Assembly (NCBI GenBank): GCA_942493385.1
Contig: OW818699.1
Coordinates: 372,001-436,000, forward strand
Direction of reading: 5' to 3'
From: UBA8389 sp942493385
Lineage (GTDB): Bacteria > Bacteroidota > Bacteroidia > Bacteroidales > UBA1402
DNA length: 64,000 bases
Part shown: positions 40,933 through 48,861 of the stretch, in pieces
How positions within the stretch are numbered: the first letter of the stretch is position 1
Layout of the letters: each line of letters starts with the position of its first letter
Position numbers and translations under genes: made by a program
The notes under the pieces: generated by a model
Told to the model about the DNA's origin: nothing
The model's input: the letters and a program-made list of their open reading frames with translations, nothing else
Database searches by the model: none

Positions 40933-42891
40933 ATGACTGCAATAAAAGACACTAAAAAGATTGACGCCCGGATTCCTGAAGGACCGTTGGCTGAGAAATG
41001 GTCCGAATTCAAGGCCCATCAGAAACTGGTGAATCCTTCCAACAAACGCCGCCTTGACATTATTGTCGTAGGAACCGGACTTGCTGGTGCATCCGCTGCC
41101 GCTTCACTCGGAGAGCTTGGGTTCAACGTTTTGAACTTCTGTATTCAGGATTCCCCCCGTCGTGCGCACTCCATCGCTGCACAGGGTGGTATCAATGCTG
41201 CAAAGAATTACCAAAACGACGGAGACTCCGTTTACCGTTTGTTTTACGATACCATTAAAGGTGGTGACTACCGTGCTCGCGAAGCCAATGTCTATCGTTT
41301 GGCAGAAGTCTCCAACAGCATCATCGACCAATGTGTGGCTCAAGGCGTTCCTTTTGCCCGCGAATACGGAGGCCTGCTCGACAACCGTTCGTTCGGTGGC
41401 GCTCAAGTTTCCCGTACATTTTACGCCAAAGGTCAAACCGGTCAACAATTGCTCCTCGGTGCTTACTCTGCACTAAGCCGTCAGGTTCATGAAGGAAACG
41501 TGAAGTTGTATACCCGTTATGAAATGCTTGACCTCGTCGTTATTGAAGGTAAGGCCAGGGGCATTATCGCTCGCAATCTGGTTACCGGTAAAATCGAGCG
41601 CTTCGCTGCTCACGCCGTAGTTGTTGCAACTGGAGGCTACGGTAACACGTTCTTCCTTTCTACCAATGCCATGGGCTCAAACGCTTCGGCTGCCATTCAA
41701 TTGTTTAAAAAAGGTGCTTATTTCGCCAATCCTGCATACGCTCAGATTCACCCGACCTGTATTCCCGTTCACGGGGAAAACCAGTCCAAGTTGACCTTGA
41801 TGTCCGAATCTCTTCGTAACGACGGTCGTATATGGACACCTAAGAATAAAAAAGATTCCGAAGCCATCCGCACAGGCAAACTCAAACCTTCCCAGCTTGC
41901 TGAGGAAGACCGCGATTATTATTTGGAACGCCGTTATCCCGCTTTCGGGAATCTTGTTCCACGCGATGTTGCCTCCCGTGCTGCCAAAGAACGTTGCGAC
42001 GCTGGTTTCGGTGTCGGTGCAACTGGCTTGGCTGTATACCTGGACTTCTCCGATGCCATCAACCGTCTAGGCCGCGACACTGTCGAAGCCCGTTATGGCA
42101 ACCTTTTCCAGATGTACGAGAAAATTGTAGATGAAAATCCATATGAAACCCCGATGATGATTTATCCTGCCATTCACTATACCATGGGTGGCGTTTGGGT
42201 GGATTATGAACTACAGACCTCCATTACCGGTTGCTTCTGCATCGGTGAAGCCAACTTCTCCGACCACGGCGCCAACCGCTTGGGTGCTTCCGCTCTGATG
42301 CAGGGTTTGGCCGACGGTTATTTCGTATTGCCTTATACCATCCAGAATTACTTGGCTGACGAGATTCGCACTCCGCGCTTCTCTACCGACCTTCCTGAGT
42401 TCAAGGATGCTGAAAAAGCCGTATCAGACCGTATCGAAAAACTGATGAAAATTCAGGGTAAACGCTCCGTAGACTCCCTGCATAAGGAACTTGGTCTTAT
42501 CATGTGGGATAATGTTGGTATGGGCCGCACCAAAGCAAGCTTGGAAAAAGCGCTTGTGGAAATTCTGCGTGTCAAGAATGAATTCTGGTCCAACGTCTAT
42601 ATTCCTGGATCCGGAGCCGATCAAAACACCGAGCTTGAAAAAGCACTGCGTGTGGCCGACTTCCTGGTTGTAGGTGAACTGATGGCTCGCGATGCGCTGC
42701 TTCGTGAAGAATCTTGCGGAGGTCATTTCCGTGAAGAATATCAGACTCCAGAAGGCGAAGCTCTTCGTAACGATGATAAATTCTCCTATGTTTCCTGCTG
42801 GAAATACAACGGAGAAGAAAAGGAACCTGAACTTCTGAAGGAAGATCTGAACTACGAATTCATCAAGGTGCAACAACGGAATTACAAATAA
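40933..42891 (+). CDS. sdhA: Succinate dehydrogenase/fumarate reductase flavoprotein subunit
   Basis: A 652-residue FAD-bound catalytic subunit. IIVVGTGLAGASAAASLGELG is the dinucleotide fold; AHSIAAQGGINAAKNYQNDGDS is the covalent-FAD histidine region; GANRLGASALMQGLADG binds the cofactor. Interconverts fumarate and succinate, probably as fumarate reductase in anaerobic growth. It lies 12 bases after sdhC and 9 before sdhB. Codon usage here is more C-rich at third positions than the neighbourhood, consistent with high expression. Confidence 0.96.
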   Translation: MTAIKDTKKIDARIPEGPLAEKWSEFKAHQKLVNPSNKRRLDIIVVGTGLAGASAAASLGELGFNVLNFCIQDSPRRAHSIAAQGGINAAKNYQNDGDSVYRLFYDTIKGGDYRAREANVYRLAEVSNSIIDQCVAQGVPFAREYGGLLDNRSFGGAQVSRTFYAKGQTGQQLLLGAYSALSRQVHEGNVKLYTRYEMLDLVVIEGKARGIIARNLVTGKIERFAAHAVVVATGGYGNTFFLSTNAMGSNASAAIQLFKKGAYFANPAYAQIHPTCIPVHGENQSKLTLMSESLRNDGRIWTPKNKKDSEAIRTGKLKPSQLAEEDRDYYLERRYPAFGNLVPRDVASRAAKERCDAGFGVGATGLAVYLDFSDAINRLGRDTVEARYGNLFQMYEKIVDENPYETPMMIYPAIHYTMGGVWVDYELQTSITGCFCIGEANFSDHGANRLGASALMQGLADGYFVLPYTIQNYLADEIRTPRFSTDLPEFKDAEKAVSDRIEKLMKIQGKRSVDSLHKELGLIMWDNVGMGRTKASLEKALVEILRVKNEFWSNVYIPGSGADQNTELEKALRVADFLVVGELMARDALLREESCGGHFREEYQTPEGEALRNDDKFSYVSCWKYNGEEKEPELLKEDLNYEFIKVQQRNYK

Positions 42892-42900
42892 TCTACGGTC

Positions 42901-43656
42901 ATGGAAAAAACGATCAATATAACCCTCAAAGTATGGCGTCAACGTGGTCCCAAGACCAAAGGCGCATTTGAATCCTATAAACTCGACGGTGTTTCCACCG
43001 ACAGTTCCTTCCTCGAAATGCTTGACATGTTGAATGAGCAGTTGTTGAAGGAACGCAAGGAACCCATCGTTTTCGACCACGATTGCCGCGAAGGCATCTG
43101 TGGCATGTGCTCGCTTTACATCAACGGACACCCCCATGGCCCCGATGAAGATGTGACTACTTGCCAATTGCACATGCGCAAATTCAAAGACGGCGAAGTT
43201 GTCACCATCGAACCGTGGCGTTCCCATGGTTTCCCGGTCATTCGGGACTTGATGGTAGACCGCACGGCTTTCGACAAGATCATGCAGGCTGGTGGTTATG
43301 TCTCCGTAAACACCGGTGGTGTACCTGATGCCAATTCAATTCCCATCCCCAAGGTTATTGCCGATGAGGCTATGGACTCTGCTTCCTGCATCGGTTGTGG
43401 TGCCTGTGTGGCTGCTTGCAAAAACGGTTCAGCCATGCTGTTCGTTTCTGCTAAGGTCAGCCAATTGGCGATGCTTCCTCAGGGCAAGGCTGAAGGCGCC
43501 CGTCGTGCCAAGGCCATGGTTGCCAAAATGGATCAGCTGGGATTCGGTAACTGTACCAACACGGGTGCTTGTGAAGCGGAATGTCCTAAGAATATTTCAA
43601 TCACCAATATTTCCCGCCTGAACCGCGAATTTTTGTCAGCAAAATTTAAGGATTAA
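42901..43656 (+). CDS. sdhB: Succinate dehydrogenase/fumarate reductase iron-sulfur subunit
   Basis: A 251-residue electron-transfer subunit. The [2Fe-2S] cluster is bound by CREGICGMC and a later Cys in TTCQLH; the [4Fe-4S] by CIGCGACVAACKNG; the [3Fe-4S] by CTNTGACEAECPKN. All cysteines are present. It links the flavoprotein to the heme anchor. A terminator follows 17 bases after the stop. Confidence 0.96.
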   Translation: MEKTINITLKVWRQRGPKTKGAFESYKLDGVSTDSSFLEMLDMLNEQLLKERKEPIVFDHDCREGICGMCSLYINGHPHGPDEDVTTCQLHMRKFKDGEVVTIEPWRSHGFPVIRDLMVDRTAFDKIMQAGGYVSVNTGGVPDANSIPIPKVIADEAMDSASCIGCGACVAACKNGSAMLFVSAKVSQLAMLPQGKAEGARRAKAMVAKMDQLGFGNCTNTGACEAECPKNISITNISRLNREFLSAKFKD

Positions 43657-43672
43657 GCAAGCGGAGTATTTT

Positions 43673-43709
43673 AAAAAATGGCTGAGTCATATCGATTCAG
43701 CCATTTTTT
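43673..43709. terminator. Bidirectional terminator between sdhB and the epimerase gene
   Basis: AAAAAATGGCTGA (43673-43685) and TCAGCCATTTTTT (43697-43709) form a 13-bp inverted repeat with an 11-base loop, flanked by A and T runs. It serves convergent genes on both strands. Confidence 0.9.
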
Positions 43710-43716
43710 TTTATTT

Positions 43717-44748
43717 CTACAACTGGTTTTTCTTAAGGAAATCGGCAGTAGTGTGGATGGTATCGGATAGAGGAATGAAGGTGTAGTTCAGGGTTTTGCG
43801 TACACGGTCATTGGAATAGGATTGTGGATTTTGAGCGGATCGGATGGTGTCGTTGGTCAGTTGAGGTGTTTTTCCATTTATCCAGCCTATGAGAGTGGAA
43901 AAAAAGGCAACCAGTTGAAGAAGGGCTTTTCCAGCGAGAAACCTTGGAGCTGCTTTGCCGAATTCTTTCGCAATTAGTCCAAAAATAGTGCCATTGTGGG
44001 CATTTTCAGAAACAAGGATGAACCGTTTTTTGAAAATTCCTTCTTTCATCAATTCAATGGATATTTTACAAACATCGCGAACATCAACATAACCAGTAGT
44101 GGCTTTCGTGTAAAAGGGCATTCCCATTCGCCCTGTTTTGAAAAGCAACAAACTACCTTTGTCGGGATTTCCAGGCCCAAGTATGACTCCAGGATTGACA
44201 ATGACAGCGTTCAACCCTTCGCTGACAGCACGCCACACTTCGAGCTCCGACCTAAATTTGCTTTCAGAATAGGCGGAGGTCCTGTCATCATTCTTACGGG
44301 GAGTATCCTCCTTTATCGGTGAATGGTCTGGGGTGGAGCCAAGAGCAGCAATGGAACTTATGAAGCAGAATTTTTTTACTCCTGCTTTCAGTGCGGCATC
44401 TACCATGTTGGACGTGCCTTGTACATTGATCTGAAGTAGTTCGGCACGGTTCCTTGAATTAAAAGACACCATGGCGGCACAGTGATAAACTTCCTCCACG
44501 TTTTCCATCACATCGCACAGATCCATGAAGTCCAGAGTATCGCCTATTACCCATTCCACCGAGTTTTTTAGTGTATCAAAGGGCTCATGGTAGAAGGAGC
44601 AAATCCGATTTAATTGCTCAAATGAAGAGGTGGCCCGGATAAGGCATCGAACTTTTTTACCAGCTTGATGCAAGTGTACCAGCATGTGACCACCAACTAA
44701 ACCGGTAGAGCCTGTAAGTAATACCAAATTGTTTCCAGATGCGCTCAT
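43717..44748 (-). CDS. NAD-dependent epimerase/dehydratase (extended SDR)
   Basis: A 343-residue short-chain dehydrogenase/reductase. The NAD(P)-binding motif is LLTGSTGLVGGHML (about 9-22), and the catalytic YxxxK lies in SAYSESKFRSE near residue 155. VIVNPGVILGPGN is typical of the dihydroflavonol reductase-like branch. The substrate is unknown: a nucleotide sugar, steroid-like or other carbonyl compound. Promoter 18 bases upstream; divergent from DUF4271. Confidence 0.87.
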   Translation of the reverse strand: MSASGNNLVLLTGSTGLVGGHMLVHLHQAGKKVRCLIRATSSFEQLNRICSFYHEPFDTLKNSVEWVIGDTLDFMDLCDVMENVEEVYHCAAMVSFNSRNRAELLQINVQGTSNMVDAALKAGVKKFCFISSIAALGSTPDHSPIKEDTPRKNDDRTSAYSESKFRSELEVWRAVSEGLNAVIVNPGVILGPGNPDKGSLLLFKTGRMGMPFYTKATTGYVDVRDVCKISIELMKEGIFKKRFILVSENAHNGTIFGLIAKEFGKAAPRFLAGKALLQLVAFFSTLIGWINGKTPQLTNDTIRSAQNPQSYSNDRVRKTLNYTFIPLSDTIHTTADFLKKNQL

Positions 44749-44765
44749 TACAAAGGTTTGAAGTA

Positions 44766-44773
44766 CAAAATTA
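44766..44773 (-). promoter_or_regulatory. -7 element (TAATTTTG) for the epimerase gene
   Basis: The reverse strand reads TAATTTTG, 18 bases before the ATG at 44748. Confidence 0.55.
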
Positions 44774-44786
44774 CGAAAAGAATGCG

Positions 44787-44794
44787 TATTTTTG
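44787..44794 (+). promoter_or_regulatory. -7 element (TATTTTTG) for DUF4271 and hemD
   Basis: TATTTTTG matches TAnnTTTG and lies 38 bases before the ATG at 44833. It falls inside the longer frame that begins at 44758, so that start is unlikely. Confidence 0.6.
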
Positions 44795-44832
44795 CGAATA
44801 AATTCACCAAGCAGAGCCCAATTAGTCAGAGG

Positions 44833-45693
44833 ATGGAAGGAGACTCACTCACAATCATTGACAATACAGTCCATTGGGGCGGACCTGTTTCCAACGATTC
44901 CACCATTGCCATCGTTAAACAATGGAATTACAGTCATGATTCCGCTTTGTATCATGGTTCTGGCTTTTGGTTTAAGGAAGTTCTGCAGTATTTCAGGCAA
45001 CGGGACAATTTCGGATTTGAACGTCATCAAGGCATACAGCGTCCTGATAAAATGATTTCTGAAAGTTTGTTATTGATACTCCTCCTTTTTGAAGTTTTTC
45101 TGGTCGCATTTCTGTTTAAAAGAGGAATGAAGCTTATCACTCAGTACACCAAAATTACTATTACTCCTGCCGATCGCACGGCTTCGGCAAATGAATCCTC
45201 ACAAAGTGGCCGCTTCAGCGTTTTTTTATGGATGTTGACATTGGTGGTTTTTTCACTGATGGGGCATGTCTTGCTGAATGCTAAGCTTGGTAGTCAGGGC
45301 TATGGCCTTGATTCGTACGTTCTTTTACGCTTGTTGATTTTTACAGTCGCTTTCTTTCTTATTCAAGGGTTATTGTATCAAATGCTTGGTCAGATTTTCT
45401 TTTCTCCCATGCAAACCAATCGTTGGATAGCCAACAACAAGACGGTGCTGTTCTTTTACGCAATGGTCTTGTCTCCGGTTCTAATTGGAGCAGAAATTGG
45501 AGCCATTACCAACGCTTCTTTTATCTTTTATTGGACCTTGGGATTCTTGTTTTTGGCAAGGGTTTGGATGTTCAGCAAAACCATACAAATTTTTTCTATC
45601 GGCAAAGGCTATTTTTTCTATTTGATTTTGTACCTTTGTGCGCTGGAAATATTGCCTATTTTATTGTATTATAGAGGCTTATTTCTGTTGTAA
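44833..45693 (+). CDS. DUF4271 multi-pass membrane protein
   Basis: A 286-residue protein with a ~75-residue polar N-terminal part (MEGDSLTIIDN) and about seven hydrophobic segments. It matches DUF4271, a family always seen near hemD in Bacteroidota; no function is known. A permease or membrane scaffold is possible. hemD follows after 30 bases. Start at 44833 is set by the promoter and a CAGAGG just upstream. Confidence 0.8.
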   Translation: MEGDSLTIIDNTVHWGGPVSNDSTIAIVKQWNYSHDSALYHGSGFWFKEVLQYFRQRDNFGFERHQGIQRPDKMISESLLLILLLFEVFLVAFLFKRGMKLITQYTKITITPADRTASANESSQSGRFSVFLWMLTLVVFSLMGHVLLNAKLGSQGYGLDSYVLLRLLIFTVAFFLIQGLLYQMLGQIFFSPMQTNRWIANNKTVLFFYAMVLSPVLIGAEIGAITNASFIFYWTLGFLFLARVWMFSKTIQIFSIGKGYFFYLILYLCALEILPILLYYRGLFLL

Positions 45694-45723
45694 ATATCAA
45701 TCGTTCAATTTAATAATACTATT

Positions 45724-46485
45724 TTGAAAATCAAGAATTTGTTAGTCTCCCAGCCAAAGCCTGCGACTGAAAAGTCTCCCTACTTTGATTTGGCTGAAAA
45801 ATATGGTCTGAAAATTGATTTCCGCCCTTTTATCAAAGTGGAAGGTCTTGCCGCTAAAGATTTCAGACAACAGAAAGTTTCCATTCTTGATCATACCGCC
45901 GTCGTCTTTAATGCTCGTCACGGTATTGATCATTTTTTTCGTCTTTGTGAGGAAATGCGCATCACAATACCGGAAGAAATGAAGTATTTCTGTATCAATG
46001 AGCAGGTTGCATTGTATCTTCAAAAATACATCGTCTATCGCAAGCGCAAGATTTTTCATACTTCGACAGGCAAGAATGACGAATTGGTTCAGCTTATTTT
46101 GAAACACAGCACGGAGAACTTCCTGATACCAGTTTCCGATGTAAGCAAAGATGACCTGATGGTGAAACTCGATGAAAAGAAGGTTTCCTACACGAAGGCC
46201 ATCATGTATTGCACCGTAAGCAACGATTTCGAGCAAGGAGAGCCTTTTGATTACGACATGATCGTATTTTTCAGCCCTGCAGGTATTGCCTCCTTACTCA
46301 AGAATTTCCCCAACTTTGTTCAGGGAGAGATTTCGATCGGTTGTTTTGGAGCAACAACAGCTAAAGCTGTTCGTGATGCCGGTTTACGTCTTGATTGCGA
46401 AGCTCCGATAGCCGAAGCTCCTTCCATGACCGGCGCTCTTGACCTGTACATCAAAGAAAACCACAAGGCGGCCAAAAAGGCTTAA
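45724..46485 (+). CDS. hemD: Uroporphyrinogen-III synthase
   Basis: A 253-residue heme-pathway enzyme that closes and inverts ring D of hydroxymethylbilane. The Bacteroidota form is recognised by LVSQPKP, SPYFDLAEKYG, DFRPFIKVEGL and the C-terminal SIGCFGATTAKAVRDAGL. The start codon is TTG at 45724 (MKIKNLLVSQ): no ATG lies near and family similarity begins there. Cotranscribed with DUF4271. A hairpin terminator follows, which overlaps the rnpA promoter. Confidence 0.88.
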   Translation: MKIKNLLVSQPKPATEKSPYFDLAEKYGLKIDFRPFIKVEGLAAKDFRQQKVSILDHTAVVFNARHGIDHFFRLCEEMRITIPEEMKYFCINEQVALYLQKYIVYRKRKIFHTSTGKNDELVQLILKHSTENFLIPVSDVSKDDLMVKLDEKKVSYTKAIMYCTVSNDFEQGEPFDYDMIVFFSPAGIASLLKNFPNFVQGEISIGCFGATTAKAVRDAGLRLDCEAPIAEAPSMTGALDLYIKENHKAAKKA

Positions 46486-46502
46486 TTTAAGTATCAAATT
46501 TT

Positions 46503-46560
46503 CAACACGCTGTTTTCCGGTAGAATCACCTACCTTTGTGGAAACAGCGTGTTGCTTTTT
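46503..46560 (+). terminator. Terminator hairpin after hemD enclosing the rnpA promoter
   Basis: CAACACGCTGTTTTCC (46503-46518) pairs with GGAAACAGCGTGTTG (46540-46554) with one bulged base, then CTTTTTT. The 21-base loop contains the rnpA -7 element at 46531-46538, so transcripts starting for rnpA contain only the right arm. Confidence 0.75.
46531..46538 (+). promoter_or_regulatory. -7 element (TACCTTTG) for rnpA-yidD-tatD
   Basis: TACCTTTG is an exact TAnnTTTG match, 28 bases before the ATG at 46567, located in the loop of the upstream terminator. Confidence 0.65.
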
Positions 46561-46566
46561 TATAGT

Positions 46567-47001
46567 ATGGGACAACAATTTAGGTTCACAAAACAAGAGA
46601 AACTTACTGGTGAAACTGTGGTGACGGAGCTTTTCCTGCAAGGTGCTTCATTCATCGCTTATCCGGTTCGTGTTGTCTGGTCAGCTTCGAAATCGGAGGA
46701 TTCTCCATCGTTGAAAGTGCTGATGAGTGTCCCTAAAAAGAAATTAAAACATGCTGTTGACCGTAATAGGGTTAAACGATTGCTTAGAGAGGCCTATCGC
46801 CTTCAGAAGGAAGAATTGACAATTCTGGTGGCTGAGCAGCATCTCCAGGTCCGGATGGCATTTGTATGGATACCCAATGAGGTTTTGGACTATGCCAAAG
46901 TGGAGAAGAAGGTACTCGATGCCCTTTCAAAAATGCAAAAATTGCTGTCTTCAGAAAAGCAGGAAGAAAAACCGACTATTAAAGAATCTGCAAGTGATTA
47001 A
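46567..47001 (+). CDS. rnpA: Ribonuclease P protein component
   Basis: A 144-residue basic protein that assists the RNase P RNA in maturing tRNA 5' ends. The RNA-binding signature is HAVDRNRVKRLLREAYRL (residues about 64-81), preceded by MSVPKKKLK. ATG at 46567 (MGQQFRFTKQEKL) is chosen over one six codons upstream because that one falls within the terminator T-run. It overlaps yidD by 8 bases. Confidence 0.92.
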   Translation: MGQQFRFTKQEKLTGETVVTELFLQGASFIAYPVRVVWSASKSEDSPSLKVLMSVPKKKLKHAVDRNRVKRLLREAYRLQKEELTILVAEQHLQVRMAFVWIPNEVLDYAKVEKKVLDALSKMQKLLSSEKQEEKPTIKESASD

Positions 47002-47218
47002 AAAAGTTTTATCAGCATTGTTAATCGGATTGGTCCGTTTTTATCAATTGGTCGTCTCGCCGCATACGCCTTCCGCTTGCAGGTATACGCCGACTTGTTC
47101 TCAATATGCCATTGAGGCTCTCCGCAAACATGGACCTTTTAAAGGAGGCTGGCTAGCCTTACGCCGCATCTTTAGCTGCCATCCATGGGGAGGCCATGGT
47201 TACGATCCTGTACCCTAA
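46994..47218 (+). CDS. yidD: Membrane protein insertion efficiency factor YidD
   Basis: A 74-residue membrane-associated protein that aids YidC-dependent insertion. The family block FYQLVVSPHTPSACRYTPTCSQYAIEAL is clear, as is RRIFSCHPWGGHGYDPVP at the end. The start is GTG at 46994, overlapping rnpA's last codons; a longer upstream frame lacks family similarity. rnpA-yidD coupling is near-universal. Confidence 0.92.
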   Translation: MIKKVLSALLIGLVRFYQLVVSPHTPSACRYTPTCSQYAIEALRKHGPFKGGWLALRRIFSCHPWGGHGYDPVP

Positions 47219-47230
47219 CGATTATTAGCG

Positions 47231-47884
47231 ATGATGACAGATATTCATAGTCATGATCCTCAGATGAAGCCAGAACAAAACAAAGTTCTATCCCTCCAGC
47301 TTCACCCCGAAACAAACCTCTCCGAGGTCTTGGAAAACCTGCCCTCCGGACTTTTGATAAGTGCAGGTATACACCCATGGAATGCCAACGAATGGCATCC
47401 TGCGAATATACTTGGTATAGAAGCCGCGCTTGCACATTCGCGAATTGCGTTTATCGGTGAAATTGGTTTGGACAATGCCTGTGGTGTACCTCTGGAAGAA
47501 CAGTTGTTTGTATTTGAAAAGCAGTTGCAAATAGCCGATGAAATACGCAAATCCGTACTGATTCATAATGTTGGTCATCAAGCTGAGTTGTTCGCTATGA
47601 AACGTAAATACAAGCGCATCCCTGCATGGATCCTGCATGGATTTCGAGGTAAGGCACAAACGGCTGAACAGTTTTTGAAGTGCGGCTTTTATATTTCCTT
47701 TGGACTGAACCATCAAAAAGAAGCCTTGCATTTCTGTCCAATGGATAGACTCTTTCTGGAAACAGACGAATCGAGTACGGCACTTGAAAGCCTTTATCAA
47801 AAAGTGGCGAAGGAACTCAATCTAACCGCATTTGATCTGGAATCTTCCATTTCCAGAAACCTTGAATCCATTCTTTTAAAATAA
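47231..47884 (+). CDS. TatD-family metal-dependent hydrolase
   Basis: A 217-residue TIM-barrel metallohydrolase. Metal ligands: HSH in TDIHSHD, Glu in FIGEIGLD, His in VLIHNVG and WILHGF, Asp in FLETDESS. TatD-type proteins are deoxyribonucleases or related hydrolases. Shorter than E. coli TatD (about 260), as in Bacteroidota. It follows yidD by 12 bases. Confidence 0.88.
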   Translation: MMTDIHSHDPQMKPEQNKVLSLQLHPETNLSEVLENLPSGLLISAGIHPWNANEWHPANILGIEAALAHSRIAFIGEIGLDNACGVPLEEQLFVFEKQLQIADEIRKSVLIHNVGHQAELFAMKRKYKRIPAWILHGFRGKAQTAEQFLKCGFYISFGLNHQKEALHFCPMDRLFLETDESSTALESLYQKVAKELNLTAFDLESSISRNLESILLK

Positions 47885-47911
47885 GAAAGGCCGCATTTCT
47901 GCAGCCTTTCT
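47884..47911 (-). terminator. Terminator downstream of the response regulator gene
   Basis: AGAAAGGC (47884-47891) and GCCTTTCT (47904-47911) form an 8-bp stem. On the reverse strand it is followed by TTATTTT, giving a U-rich tail after the regulator's stop at 47932. Confidence 0.6.
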
Positions 47912-47931
47912 GAAACTATTAATAAGGAGGA

Positions 47932-48615
47932 TCAACCAACGAACTTATAACCGACACCCTTAATGGTGGAGATGTAATTTTCGCCGATTTTTTCACGGAT
48001 CTTACGCACGTGCACATCGATGGTGCGATCGCCAACTATAGACTTATTGCCCCATACCAATTTGAATATTTCTTCACGAGTGAATACTTTAAGTGGTTTG
48101 GAAGCTAAGAGAACCAGTAGTTCGAATTCCTTACGTGGCAGAAAGATGTCTTTTCCATCCTTGAATACCAAATAACGTTCACGGTCGATAACAATACCTT
48201 TTTGAGGTACGACGTCCTTGGCGTTACCCAGATATTTGCCTAAAATGTTCATCACACGACGGGTAATTAAAGCAGAGTTGGTGTCGCGTGTTCCAAATTC
48301 GTCTACGCCCAGGTCGAACCATTCGAGCTGTTCGGTCAGATTTTGGTTGTTGTCAGTAAGGAAGTACACATTGATTTTCTGCTCTTCCTTTGTCTTCTTG
48401 ATTTTCTTGCAAAGTTCAATTGCCTTAGCATCGTCAGACGGCGTGTCAATAACGATCAAACAGGGGTTTTCTTCAGCGATAAATTCAGATGCTTTTTGAA
48501 CACTGTAGGTGTATTCTACTACAGCTCTTGTGTTTGCCAATGCTTCCTGAATCTTAGTGCCGAGAACCGAACCTTTCACAGAAAAAATCAACACATTACT
48601 TTGGAGTGGTTTCAT
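47932..48615 (-). CDS. OmpR-type response regulator with eroded receiver domain
   Basis: A 227-residue DNA-binding regulator. The C-terminal winged helix is intact (about 130-227: LPRKEFELLVLLASKPLKVFTREEIFKLVWG, then RTIDVHVRKIREKIG and STIKGVGYKF). The N-terminal receiver lacks the beta-1 acidic pair (FSVKG instead of DDD-like) and the conserved post-beta-5 lysine, but keeps a possible phosphoacceptor Asp in LIVIDTPSDD and Thr in FLTDN. It may act without classical phosphorylation. No histidine kinase is nearby. ATG at 48615 is set by the promoter at 48700-48730. Confidence 0.87.
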   Translation of the reverse strand: MKPLQSNVLIFSVKGSVLGTKIQEALANTRAVVEYTYSVQKASEFIAEENPCLIVIDTPSDDAKAIELCKKIKKTKEEQKINVYFLTDNNQNLTEQLEWFDLGVDEFGTRDTNSALITRRVMNILGKYLGNAKDVVPQKGIVIDRERYLVFKDGKDIFLPRKEFELLVLLASKPLKVFTREEIFKLVWGNKSIVGDRTIDVHVRKIREKIGENYISTIKGVGYKFVG

Positions 48616-48699
48616 AAATGTTTGATTTTTTAAATAAATAAATAAAAACGAAAAATGTAATATGCCATAAATGGCTAATACCAAAAGAATAATAACACA

Positions 48700-48730
48700 C
48701 AAAAATAACTCATGAAACTCGTTTAAGCAA
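48700..48730 (-). promoter_or_regulatory. Promoter (TTG-N20-TATTTTTG) for the response regulator
   Basis: On the reverse strand TTG (48730-48728) and TATTTTTG (48707-48700) are 20 bases apart. The implied leader is about 78 AT-rich bases before the ATG at 48615. The rest of the intergenic region (48616-48861) holds the tyrS promoter and nothing else recognised. Confidence 0.65.
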
Positions 48731-48769
48731 ATTTTTCAATCCTTTTATTATTAATTATCAAATAAGAAG

Positions 48770-48777
48770 TACTTTTG
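48770..48777 (+). promoter_or_regulatory. -7 element (TACTTTTG) for tyrS
   Basis: TACTTTTG matches TAnnTTTG and lies about 84 bases before the ATG at 48862, so the tyrS leader is about 78 bases. No T-box-like structure was seen in it. Confidence 0.6.
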
Positions 48778-48861
48778 CGGTTCAAAAGGTTAACAATGAT
48801 GCTAAGCCCTTGTGGTATAACATTATTTAACCTTTCTAAAATAAAATAACAGATTATTTCA

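Noticed and set aside
42424..43227. Long 267-codon open frame antisense to sdhA-sdhB
   Set aside because: It overlaps two unmistakable catalytic genes, has no recognisable family, no promoter, and reflects codon bias of highly expressed genes on the other strand.
48778..48861. T-box or other tRNA-sensing leader before tyrS
   Set aside because: The leader is about 80 AT-rich bases with no T-box sequence or stem pattern.
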